Source: Sphaeroforma arctica JP610
Lineage: Eukaryota > Opisthokonta > Ichthyosporea > Ichthyophonida
Assembly (NCBI RefSeq): GCF_001186125.1
Contig: NW_014040511.1
Span: 2,662 to 34,090 of the forward strand
Length of the DNA stretch: 31,429 nt
Reading direction: 5' to 3'
Shown: piece after piece, positions 20,910 through 30,263 of the stretch
Layout of the letters: every line of letters starts with the position of its first letter
Position numbering within the stretch: the stretch's first letter is position 1
The notes under the pieces: model-generated
What the model saw: the letters and a program-made list of their open reading frames with translations, nothing else
What the model was told of the DNA's origin: nothing
Database searches by the model: none
Position numbers and translations under genes: made by a program

Positions 20910-21756
20910 GAGTTTCGAAATGCCAAGAAGACTCTTAGATCCTACCGCGCCACCCGCAATTTTCTGATTTGGTCCCCATCTTACAATTTAAGTAAAACTA
21001 TTAGCAAAGAAACAAGGACGAAGGACCTATGGACGATGTATGATATTATTGGACAATTCTACTTCCACAGTCCGTGAAAGTCTCTCTGCCCATCAATATG
21101 GCCTACGTCCATGAATTCCAAGCAGGCCTTGTTGATGTAAAAAGCTTCAAATGTATAATGCTCCAGACCGACACCGAAATTCAGGGTCTAAGCTTTTCTA
21201 GTAACTTTAACCCACCCGCAATTTTCTGATTTGGTCCCCATCTTACAATTTAAGTAAAACTATTAGCAAAGAAACAAGGACGAAGGACCTATGGACGATC
21301 TATGATATTATTGGACAATTATACTTCCACAGTCCGTGAAAGTCTCTCTGCCCATCAATATGGCCTACGTCCATGAATTCCAGGCAGGCCTTGGCGATGT
21401 AAAAAGCTTCAAATGTAAAATGCTCCAGACCGACACCGAAATTCAGGGTCTCAACTTTTCTAGTAACTTTTAAAATGATTGTTATTTAACTGGTCTCTCA
21501 CAGGAAGACGAGATATATGGGTCTTCGCGCTACCTTTACCTTCATTACCATTTATGATTGGTACTCTACGAATTCAGACCACCTGACTGCCACACAGCGG
21601 GCATATCGCGCCACTGCACACCACCCTGTAGTTAATCGCCAACCTGAACGTATACAGACATGTTTCGTCTGTTGGAAAACCACGCATCATTCTTCCAAAT
21701 GTCCAATGTGCGGCGCAAAACACCACGACAACACTAATCCAACGCACTATCTGTAG
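20910..21756 (+). mobile_element. Gag fossil with zinc knuckle (element G, part)
   Basis: Right after the gap a + strand segment (FRNAKKTLRSY..., KETRTKDLWTMYDII) resembles the capsid region in the - strand gag at 19621-19929. The frame 21517-21756 ends with a clear zinc knuckle at 21661-21702, C-FV-C-WKTT-H-HSSK-C, followed by PMCGAKHH. This is a copia-like Gag fossil in the opposite orientation to element F. Broken. Confidence 0.65.
20951..21472 (+). repeat. 262-bp direct tandem duplication
   Basis: The segment 20951-21212 is repeated directly as 21213 to about 21472 with only about half a dozen to ten differences by eye, so the duplication is much younger than the surrounding element. It begins 41 bp after the assembly gap, so an assembly artefact must be considered. 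Confidence 0.95.
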
Positions 21757-21873
21757 TAAAATGAGACACAATAATGTATGCTGCGGCCGCCGATCAATTA
21801 AAAACAAAAACTGTTATCCCTCTAGTACTAATATCACTGTTGATCACACTAAACAACACCAAGGTGATAACAT

Positions 21874-22210
21874 TGTAGCATCTAGAGACCAGATTATCAA
21901 AAAGCCAATCCAAAACCCAAAACCTCAGAATGATCAATTGTTGAGTTTTGAAATTGGAATTCAAATATTCTTGATATTAAAGTCATCAGAAATATTAGCG
22001 GTAGAACCGGTAATCTAAACCAGGACTCCGCGTGCGAGAGAAACACTGAAGTAGAACCCCGAGTCTAGTGAATTAGAAAAAAAACAACAAATAAAGACTC
22101 AGTTCGGTTCTCTCAGACTAGGGACTTTTCCTAGCTGAGATAACCGCACTTGAGAAGAGGTCTATCTTATCTTTTTAGTCGTACCTTTCAGCTACTCTCT
22201 ATACTCTACA
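21874..22210 (+). mobile_element. LTR-like block, family L1, copy 5 (337 bp)
   Basis: It begins TGTAGCATCTAGAGACCAGA and ends ACTCTACA, with 5-bp inverted ends TGTAG/CTACA. The flanks show a possible 4-bp duplication ACAT (21870-21873 and 22211-22214). Inside are CAAATAAAG and the hairpin CTCAGACTAGG/CCTAGCTGAG. It lies between the zinc knuckle and a protease-like motif of element G, the same place as copy 4 in element F. Confidence 0.75.
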
Positions 22211-22500
22211 ACATGCTCATCGACGAGGGCGCTACCGTTAACTGATTTCTCTCGAAGAACTTGCCCACTAGTTGGCAGAAGATCATACGAGGATGAGGTA
22301 TTCTGTTGGGCCTAGGGCTCACACGTCTTGATGCTTTCCTTCGACAGCTACTGACATATCAGATCCGTCTACAAGACCATAGACACAAACTCAGCCTTCT
22401 TCCTAAGCAACTAACATGCGAAATCTCTTACGGCACCCGCTCAAAACGTAGTCCTCACCTCAATGGTGGTTATCACGTATCATACGATACCTTTCGGTGA
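22211..22500 (+). mobile_element. Protease-like fossil segment (element G, part)
   Basis: About eight bases after the LTR-like block, the + strand reads LIDEGATVN, close to the 'LIDSGATvN' active-site region of retrotransposon proteases. Downstream (22306-22500) an open segment GLGLTRLDAFLRQLLTYQIR... could continue this region. The fossil is broken and the family is uncertain. Confidence 0.45.
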
Positions 22501-23365
22501 CGCTTTACCGAGCTTCATCATTCACATCCATTGCATCCTCGGTAGCCTCCAACTCAAGCAAAACCCGGTTGCCATCGTCATATTCCTGTGGATACCAACC
22601 AACACACGCGTCCCTAAATCTATCTCTGTTCCCTCCCTGCCCTCTTCTGGCGCGGAATCAATCTGGCCCCCAACTGGCACGGACCCACTTCTGCTCTCTA
22701 CTAGAACAAACCCTAATGTATCTACTAGCACAGATCCTGATGCCTCTCCTATTATTCCCTCACATCCTACCCCTGTTGCTGTTCCTCAGACTACCACGAA
22801 GACTTATGATGAATACCGCCGCAATAATGGCTACCAACCGAGAGCCTACATTGCGTATGGTAGCAAATGATCGAATCACCTTGACACACCAGCCGCCTGT
22901 CATGGTCACAATGGAAGCATGGATGTTGAACACAGGTGACTGGCTGCGAGCAAATGACATTTCTCGCATACAATCCAACAATTGACGTCTGTGCATCTGC
23001 ATCTAACACTCAACTACCACGATTCGCAGGCTCGAAGCTGGTCTCGTCAACTGCTTCACAAAAGTCGATTATACGAACGAGCGTGTTTATGGTAGCCCTC
23101 GCTGGTCTCACATCAGCGACCTCCGATTGAACATTCGACTAGGTACTATCATTACTGCCCTCTTTTTCTTTTCTCACCACGGACATTTTGACATAATTTT
23201 GAATTCCGAAATGTCTTTTCAGTTACCCCGAGGTCACCAGTATAGTGCTGAAGATCTGTTCTAAAAGTCTAATTTCGGAATAAAAAGATAAGAAGAAGAA
23301 AAAAAATCCGAACCTCGCTCCGCCCCCCGAATTTATTTTCAGGGGCTTCTAGTTTGCCCGGCGAA
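22501..23365 (+). other. Decayed stretch with a weak 'NTQLPRF' motif
   Basis: Overlapping Pro/Ser/Thr-rich frames (22463-22985) show no domain. At about 22975-23100 the + strand reads DVCASASNTQLPRF, which recalls the DxFA..N.QL.RF motif after RNase H in element D, but no RNase H precedes it. Just before the LINE a 10-bp inverted repeat ATTCCGAAAT/ATTTCGGAAT lies at 23203-23212 and 23272-23281. No gene is supported. Confidence 0.3.
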
Positions 23366-24128
23366 ATGTCGATGCAGAATACATCAGCCCCCACCAATGT
23401 GCCTGGCACACAATTCCCTTTACCCGAGGACTGGGCAAATATGCTCAAGTCTATCGCGACGCTCCACGACCTAGTAAAAACCTTACAAGAAAAAATCGTG
23501 GACCATGAATCCCGCCTCAGTACAGCGCCAAACAGCAACCGCACTAATGCATTTAAATTTGGTGTGTGAGCTCACTTCAAGAACCAACAAATGATGGTAC
23601 TGCGATAACCACACCGGCAAAACGCTTGCGCACCAATGAGCAGCGTAACATTGAAGTTGCCAGCTACGATTCCAAAGTAGCTAAATCCACAAAACCGACT
23701 CCCAAAACACGACCAACCCCTCCAGTACCAAAGGTAACAGCCCACCCAGCAGTTTCTGAAGCTCTTGTCTCACAAATGACGGGTCGCCAGCTGCCGGAAA
23801 ATCCTCTAGGCAATTGACGGATATAACTCCTGTCGGGCTCTTTTTCAAAGCAGTATTTCCAAATGGCAAGCCTCCCTCACGCTATACCTTCGAAGAAGTG
23901 TGGTGCTCCCACTCTATTTGGATCGTCACCAGGAGAAGGCAGATCAACTGGAAGCACGTGATGCAAATATCGACATGGAAATAAACAATATAGAACTTGT
24001 TGAGAGGGTGCTTCAATCAAAGCGTGACAACCCCACAACCCAGGACTCCGCACTCAACCCAACTGCCCCATCAGCGGTTTCCCGACTCTTGGACCGTTAT
24101 GTACTTGTCAGAGGACGAACAATGTTAG
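23366..24128 (+). pseudogene. LINE copy 1 ORF1 (broken)
   Basis: ATG 23366 starts MSMQNTSAPTNVPGTQFPLP and leads into a possible coiled coil (ATLHDLVKTLQEKIVDHESRL). That frame stops at 23567-23569 and the protein continues in another frame from about 23570 to a stop at 23815-23817 (Lys/Pro/Thr-rich, TPPVPK...MTGRQLPENP). A third frame carries TPVGLFFKAVFPNGKPPS from about 23823, matching TPVWLFFWAIFPNGKHPS in LINE copy 2. The part equivalent to the long middle section of copy 2 ORF1 appears shortened. ORF1 ends with DEQC and stop TAG at 24126-24128. ORF1 products of LINEs bind their RNA; no zinc knuckle is present here. Confidence 0.7.
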
Positions 24129-24807
24129 GGCCTATGCGGATGACGCTTCTTAATCCACGAGGTCTCAATATAGATACTCTGATGTAATCAGATTAGTGTT
24201 TGAATGTTATATCGATTTTGGATCAGGTTGATGTCATGTGTGTGGTTGAAACCTGGCATCATGTGACTCTACTAAATCATGTACGTTCTTCCACGAAGTA
24301 TGATATCCTACATAGACCGTACATTCTTCACACTGTGGTATTGTAATATTTTCCAAGCATCACCCATCGAAGTACCACCTCATCCATTTATCACCATATG
24401 CGGTTTTCTTCTCCTGCTTTGGTATTCGAGTGGCTGTATTCTACCTCCCATTCAACTTAACAGAGGCAGAAGTGCACACTGGCAACTTCCAACCAGATGT
24501 CGTTTGGGGTGATTTCAATTTCAAAGCTAGACAGTATGGTCACACATCCACGATCAATGGGCCCCGCAAAAAGACGGTAGAGACCACTATTATCAGTGCC
24601 TGGCGCCTACAGTACCTTCATACGGAAGGATCTACCGGTACAGGGCACGCGTTCTACAGGCGAACAACTGTAGCCTCTTTTCAAACATACCTTTTTGCGG
24701 ATCATGGTATCTACGAGGACCACAAATTTGGTCTCGATCTTCAGGTGGTCCTAAATAAACCAATAATCCGTCTTCGGCGAGCGTCTCCGTCTCAATCACC
24801 CCCCTAG
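24122..24807 (+). pseudogene. LINE copy 1 ORF2 endonuclease region (broken)
   Basis: ORF2 opens with ATG 24122 (MLGPMRMTLLNPRGLNID), the 'lNvrGl' start of an AP-like endonuclease that nicks the target DNA. The frame stops at 24185-24187. Downstream pieces in other frames carry VDVMCVVETWH (catalytic Glu, about 24227-24260) and, in the frame from 24430, FQPDVVWGDFNFKARQYGH (the GDFN motif). At least two frame changes break the domain. The matching region in copy 3 (29619-30210) is open throughout, which confirms the order. Confidence 0.75.
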
Positions 24808-25149
24808 CACCAGAGTCTTCTATCCCACGGCTACAACCGGTGTTGCCACCGACTGAATCGTTTACACGACAAGACCCGCACCCTGTTGTTTCAAGCTGAG
24901 CTCCGTGAGCAAGCATCAACATCTGTTACGGTCATACCTGACAATACATGGACCGTCAAACGGATTGGAGCGCATACTCGATCGAATTGGTGAAACGTAG
25001 CGAACCCTGCCATTTCGGGATATCACTACTATGACACGTGGGTACAATGTTGCCCAGCACAACATCCGGATGTACAAGAATATCGCACATCAACGTTGAT
25101 CACCGCGTCAGCCTTGTATACAGGGCGTCCAGGATTCGTGCGCTGTACT

Positions 25150-27660
25150 GAAGGATCACTACCAAGATTCCTTCAACTCAACTAATTCACACGTCATTCT
25201 CCCGGACACAGCACCAACACCTCCATCAAATGCAGTTATTCACTCGGAGATTGTTTTGGAGGCAATGCTGCGCTATCCAAACAAGGGTCCTGGTCCAGAT
25301 GGTATCCATATCCTTCTTCTTAAAGTCACACTAGAACGATCCACTGAAACCCCGCGCCCTGACTCTGACAGTCCACTTATTAGCATCTTGACCGAGGCGT
25401 TCTCGGCTCTCTTAATGGTGTAAATTTCGGTCTCTTAAGGCGATATTAAAGTCTTAGAGCAGTTAAACGTAATAAAGTCTTCTAAAGCTCAAATGAAATT
25501 AAAGTAAAATAAACGTAATTAGTCTTTTAGTAAAGTTAGGTTTGCCTCGTGAAAACAGCAATACTCTGAGGGATTGTGAGGCTGAGACATTGCCTATATA
25601 TAATCCTCTCAGTACTGTTTTCGCCGAAGGGATTTTATTTAGTGTTTTGTTGTCGCTCTATTTAGAAACTATGGTATGTTTTTTCGGGCGAATCCGAGAG
25701 ACTCATAAAATCCTATCTTTAGAAAAAAAGTAAAAAAGAAAGAAAAATACTCTTGATGTCTCTAGTTAATATCTTAACCAACAACTAGCCACTTATCAAG
25801 AATTACCGACTAGCCTTCCTCAGACTGGCACATCTGGTTGGCTGAACGGAGGTTAAACTAGGTAACGCTAATAGTCCCTAGAAACCTATATTCGGTTGAG
25901 CCATCTCGCTACCGAAGTATTCAGTTATAAATAGATTTGGAAGTTAACATTTTTCTAGTCCAAATCATATCTTTAGCATTTTAATCGGGCCTTTTAATGG
26001 CCTTATCCAAATATCTGATATGTAAAATGGAAAAGGTATTTAATTAGTGAAAACCGTTAAAAACAATTTTAGGAAACTTAAGTTCCTCGCACTATTAAGA
26101 GTACGTTTCTAGTTTACGTACTGCTTAAGAGTACGTTTATAACATAGAGTCTAATGTGGAGGCCCGGCTATTACAATGGTTGGTACCTTCCCTAAAGCTC
26201 TTAACTATACTCTCTTGACAGGCCATCTGAAGATAGCAGGCACGGATATTGTATCTACTGCCGTTTTCCGACCGATGGCCTTAACGCAGATTGCTCAGCG
26301 CCTTTTTGAGAAGTGCTTCCTACAGCTGATAACAAATTACCCTGGATCAACCGCCCATGCAACTCAAGCTGAATTCTTAATCACGCTACTCTTGTCATAC
26401 TCATGCTCTAGCCGCGATGCCTGAAATGACAATGTGTATTTTGATACCACTAAAGCATACGATAAAGTGGTCCTTCAGCTGTTGCGCCACACTGGAATGC
26501 CAGAAATCTGAATCGATTGTCTCCGTGCATTTTTCGAGAATGTCTCCACACGGGTGGCGTATCGTGGAAAGCTTTCACCTCTATTTCATAGAACGAATGG
26601 CATGCTCCAAGGTTTGTTTGTCTGTACACATAGCCATTACGCTTGCGCAATTCCGGCCAAAACTTCTTTGCTTCTACCTCTTTGTAGATGGCAAACGCAT
26701 CCAGGCTCCGCAGTCTGTTCTGCTGCAACCCTTCCTAAACGCGATCGATGAATAGGATCGTCAATCCGGTCTAGAACAAGGGGTTCTTCTGCATATCAAA
26801 GGGCATCTCAGCACGCTAACGCTAGTAGGCTTCCCAAATGCGAACGCTCTCAACAGGCGCCTACTCGTCCCTCCCATGCCCATGGCGGCGGAACTCTCTG
26901 ACATATGCCCGGGGCCTGACAAATACTTAGGTATCAATTGTTCCAGGGCATAGCCGGTATTCGACTTTGTAAAACACATAAACAACCTCGTGGCAGCATT
27001 ACTCCAGGCTATAGTGTCCTTCCTGGCGTATGAGTTTCATGGATTCAGCTTGAGCCATCCGCGAAATCGGTTGGAAATATTTAAGACATTCATTCTTTCA
27101 ACGGCCACCTGTGGTCTAAACATCATTGCACTCTATCTATTTAGTATGCCGCGTTAAAGCTGCTGTCCGAGCGATATAACTCAGAATTAATTTAAGCAGC
27201 AGCCATAATAACAGGCACTATATTTCCAAAACTCCCGTACCAGCGCATACGGCTTCTTTGCTTCTGCCGTTTACTTCCAGCGCGCCAATTTGCGGAGTAC
27301 TTTGGTGGCTGTCTGGGACTACACCTTGACTCGATCAACAGTACAAACCCTTTCGCCCTACTTACGAGATCCTCTTGGATCCGTAACAGACCTCCGGACA
27401 AATTCCCGTTCAGTATTTACGCTTATCTAGAGTCAAAGGGCGGGTGCATACCTAAGCACAAAGAACTCGGTAAGCTCTACGACCAGATCCGTCACAATAT
27501 CACTCAGCGTCTCACAACTAAGGAGATAGCAGGCAAGACTCGCCATCAATACTAATATCGACTTATAAGGGGAGAACTTCCCATCACGAATCGGGACCAA
27601 TCATCTCATGATAGCTTTACCCATTGCCGTGAACACACAACAATCCGCCTTTGTGCCATG
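25150..27660 (+). pseudogene. LINE copy 1 ORF2 reverse transcriptase and C-terminal region (broken)
   Basis: RT blocks match copy 3 closely: LRYPNKGPGPDGIHILLLK before the inserted LTR (to 25418) and, after it (from 26176), GTFPKALNY..., FRPMALTQIAQRLFEKCF, TTKAYDKV (about 26445) and HRTNGMLQG (about 26595). The catalytic-loop region near 26690 is degraded. An open stretch without ATG, 27196-27552, holds LPARQFAEYFGGCLGL... and DKFPFSIYAYLESKGG, the C-terminal part of ORF2 that copy 3 would reveal only beyond this window. Several frame changes and stops are present. Confidence 0.75.
25419..26175. mobile_element. 757-bp solo LTR inserted in LINE copy 1
   Basis: The LINE RT sequence is interrupted between 25418 and 26176. 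The insert begins TGTAAATTTCGG and ends GGCTATTACA, so the ends are TGTAA/TTACA. It is flanked by the 4-bp direct repeat ATGG (25415-25418 and 26176-26179). It has a TATATATA stretch near 25595 and no coding content. This is the signature of a solo LTR left by recombination of a complete element. It is younger than the LINE and unrelated by eye to the 330-bp family. Orientation is uncertain. Confidence 0.85.
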
Positions 27661-27679
27661 ATAGGGAGGATAATATTAT

Positions 27680-28718
27680 TTATTTCAAAAGAGATAAGTT
27701 ACAAGTGGAGTTGACAAGGGGGCTCAATAGAGCATCCATGCTGCGGGCAATAACTTTTGGCACTCGTTCATGTGTGCAGCGAGCCTCCCGCTTGGTACGA
27801 AGATAGTGGATTAAAGCTGCTTTCGTAGAGTCTGAATAATGTTTGGAGCGTGGGTCCATAGTTTCATCAAACTGCCATTTCCACATAAGTGTTGCATGTC
27901 GTTTCACCTGGGCAACAGCGTCACTAGGAACACAAAGGCGGACGAAACTGGTGGAACTCCCGTGGCGATTTAGTTGCGAAATCGGGTTGGACGGGAGATA
28001 CCAAAGGAAGTGATGGCGATTGAGGAGCGGTTGGGCGTGCCAGTAATTTTCAAATTCTGATTGGGATGGATGCTTGCCGTTTGGAAAAATTGCCCAAAAG
28101 AAGAGCCATACCGGAGTTACGTCATCCATTTCGTGGAGAATTTTGTCCGGCATCGGGCGGCCCATCACTTTCGTCAAAAGGTGTGTGGGTACTGGCGGCT
28201 GCAGTAGGGGTTGAGAAGCTGGTGTGGTCGGACGTTTTTTGGGGCTCGGTTTTGCGGGTTTGTCCACTTTTGAGCAGTAGCTGGGAGGCTCACTGCTGCT
28301 ATTGGGTGCTTTTGGTCGCGGTCTTTTTGCTGACGGGGCAGGCGGGCTTGTGGAGCCGATTCGGATGGTGTGGGGTGTGCCTTCATTTAGAGGTGCACAG
28401 GTTTGGATTTTAGGTCCCGGAGTTCGGATTCGAGGTTGTTCGTTTAGAGAGCATTTGATGCATGGTTGATTTCCATTGGGCGTCAGCTAAAGGCTTCTTG
28501 GAAATGGGCCCATCATTGTTCGGGTTTGGTAGAGCCGGTCCTGACTCCTGAGACACTCTCAGAACACCTTCCGGCTTTTGTTTGAGATTGGCCTGTAGAG
28601 TATTGACCTGGGCAGAGAGGTCTGTGATAGATTTTTGGAAGTCCAATTTCCATTGGTCATTGGGCAAGGAGTCCTGAGTGATGAACGTCTTAGTTGGGGG
28701 GTTGGCCTGGCCCAACAT
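27680..28718 (-). mobile_element. LINE copy 2, inverted ORF1 fragment
   Basis: On the - strand ORF1 starts at ATG 28718 (MLGQANPPTKTFITQD...). It includes a predicted helix (KSITDLSAQVNTLQANLKQK) and runs through three frames (28718-28410, 28386-28174, 28267-27680) because of two frame changes. The last frame is the best-preserved ORF1 middle in the window: TPVWLFFWAIFPNGKHPSQS, then RLCVPSDAVAQVKRHA, TKAALIHYLRTKREARCTHE and SMDALLSPLVNS. Similarity to copy 3 stops after that point, so the 3' part of ORF1 and all of ORF2 are missing. Loss of the 3' rather than the 5' end is unusual for a LINE insertion. Confidence 0.8.
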
Positions 28719-28974
28719 TTGTGGCTGTGGGTTCCAACTGGATTTTTTTATTTTGAAATAAAATAAAATCTACATTCCAGGTTTAGTATGTGACTTATTG
28801 GTGGGGTCTGTGGGTTTTTGAAATTGGGTAGTCAGTTTTACACTGGTGACATGCGGGTCACCGAGATTTACGTTTCTGAGACGGAAATGTGCGTCAATTG
28901 TCCGTCGTGAAAAATAAATATGGGGGAGTCAACCAACACGTTCCTGTTCAAATTGCTTAACTATCGCACTGATG
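28719..28974. other. Spacer between inverted LINE copies 2 and 3
   Basis: It contains an AT-rich near-palindrome at 28741-28771 and the interrupted palindrome GGTGAC/GTCACC at 28845-28862. Part may be the 5' leader of copy 2 on the - strand. No gene is supported. Confidence 0.45.
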
Positions 28975-29625
28975 AATATTTCTATCCCAATCAGTATTTG
29001 AAAAATACTGGCATGCCCAACCAGCCCTCAATCGCCACCACTTTCTCTGGTATATTCCGTCTAAATCGGTATCTCAACCAAATCGCCGCGGAAGCTCCAC
29101 CAGTTTCATCCGCCTTTGTGTTCCTAGCGACTCTGTCGCCCAGGTGAAACGACATGCAGCACTTACGTCGACCCCCGCTCCCAATAACATCCCGACGCTA
29201 CGAAAGCAGCTTTAATTCACTATCTCCGCACCAAGCGGGAGGCCCACTGCACACATGAACGAGCGCCAAAAATTCTTGCCCGCAGCATGGATGCACTACT
29301 GAGCCCACTTGTCAACTCCATTAACGCAGACATCTTCCAATCTACCGCGGACCGTCTCCAGAAGGCTTACCAAGCAAAGTATGATGCAAACCTCTTCTCA
29401 CTTAACCCGCGAATCCCGGTAAACGCTAAAGAATTAGCGCGTGCGGAACCCGGACGACTTCATATACTAACGGTCTCCCCGACACAATCATCCGACACGA
29501 TGGATAGCAATACGCAGCCTCAGCTTTCCACGACGGATTCTTCGACGAAAGGCAATGATATAGAAATGGCTGACATTGTCAAAGAGGAAAGCCCAGTAGT
29601 ATTGACCGATGATGAACAATGTTAG
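28975..29625 (+). pseudogene. LINE copy 3 ORF1, 3' part
   Basis: The first half (28975-29286) is in broken frames but matches copy 2 at base level; relative to copy 2 it lacks about 25 bp near 29165. From 29287 the frame is open to the stop at 29623-29625: MDALLSPLVNSINADIFQST, then DRLQKAYQAKYDANLF and an acidic, Ser/Thr-rich tail ending VLTDDEQC. The acidic tail is absent from copy 2 (truncated). The ATG at 29287 is an internal Met of ORF1, not its true start. Confidence 0.75.
29619..29625 (+). promoter_or_regulatory. ORF1/ORF2 stop-start overlap
   Basis: ATGTTAG holds the ORF2 start codon ATG and, one frame over, the ORF1 stop TAG. The identical heptamer with flanking GAACA and GG.CC.ATG is found at 24122-24128 in LINE copy 1. 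Such overlaps are used by several non-LTR elements for termination-reinitiation of ORF2. Confidence 0.75.
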
Positions 29626-30263
29626 GACCAATGAGGATGACGCTCTTCAACCCACAAGGACTCAACATGGACAACGCAGCACATACAGATAAGTGTTTGA
29701 ACGTTATATCGATTTTAAGTCAGGTTGATGTTATGTGTGTGGTTGAAACCTGGCATAACACCACATTTCTTAATCATATACGCTCGAACACACGCTATCA
29801 TATACTACATCACACTACACGGCATAATATCTTACACCCTTCACACTGTGGTATTGGTATCTTTTCCAAACACCACCCATCGAATTTTCAACTTGTACAC
29901 TCTTCACCGTACGCGGTGTTCTTTGTGTGCTTTGGCGTTCATATGGCCGTGTTCTACTTTCCACTCAAATCGCTTACTGAAGAAGACGTCAGGCGATACA
30001 TGAATCCCCCCGAGATTGGCGGTTTCCAACCAGATGTCGTGTGGGGAGATTTCAACTTCAAAGCCCGGAAGTATGGCCACGCATCTACAAATCACGGACT
30101 ACGTATGAAAACGATTGAGACTACTCTGCGTAATACGTGGCACTTGGACTACCTCTATGCTGGCGGCTCAACTGGTACTGAACATGCGTATCATCGACCT
30201 ACCACCCCTGCTTGCGTACCAACGACGGTCTCCGCGCCAACCCTGCATACCGGGTACCGATGA
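29619..30263 (+). CDS. LINE copy 3 ORF2, AP-like endonuclease part
   Basis: ORF2 starts at ATG 29619, overlapping the ORF1 stop by 7 bases (ATGTTAG). Endonuclease motifs in order: MRMTLFNPQGLNMD (residues 5-18), VDVMCVVETWH (about 36-46, catalytic Glu), CGIGIFSKHH (about 85), and FQPDVVWGDFNFKARKYGH (about 137-155, the metal-binding GDFN). The SDH motif expected at the end of the domain is missing: the frame departs from copy 1 near 30210 and stops at 30261-30263, where about 400 bp are deleted. This product would nick target DNA to prime reverse transcription, but here the domain is cut short and out of frame with the RT. Confidence 0.8.
   Translation: MLGPMRMTLFNPQGLNMDNAAHTDKCLNVISILSQVDVMCVVETWHNTTFLNHIRSNTRYHILHHTTRHNILHPSHCGIGIFSKHHPSNFQLVHSSPYAVFFVCFGVHMAVFYFPLKSLTEEDVRRYMNPPEIGGFQPDVVWGDFNFKARKYGHASTNHGLRMKTIETTLRNTWHLDYLYAGGSTGTEHAYHRPTTPACVPTTVSAPTLHTGYR

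Larger units (their letters stand above)
23366..27660 (+). mobile_element. LINE copy 1, near-complete but broken
   Basis: A + strand non-LTR retrotransposon: ORF1 from ATG 23366, an ORF1/ORF2 overlap at 24122-24128, endonuclease segments to about 24800, RT from about 25150 to 26760, then a C-terminal region to about 27660. It is split at 25419-26175 by a solo LTR. Several reading-frame breaks affect ORF1, endonuclease and RT, so it cannot be active. No poly-A tail is obvious; after 27660 it abuts the inverted LINE copy 2. Its 5' limit may lie slightly upstream, at about 23270. The clade is not assigned; an endonuclease upstream of RT excludes R2/CRE-like elements. Confidence 0.8.

Noticed and set aside
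19933-20967. Long frames across the N run on both strands
   Set aside because: They are produced by translating unknown bases and carry no information.
22463-22985. Overlapping Ser/Pro/Thr-rich frames as a secreted host protein
   Set aside because: No signal peptide, three frames open together, and direct contact with transposon fossils on both sides.
28066-28413. 115-codon + strand frame with a Trp/Leu-rich hydrophobic centre
   Set aside because: It is the antisense of LINE copy 2 ORF1, whose - strand reading matches the other LINE copies.
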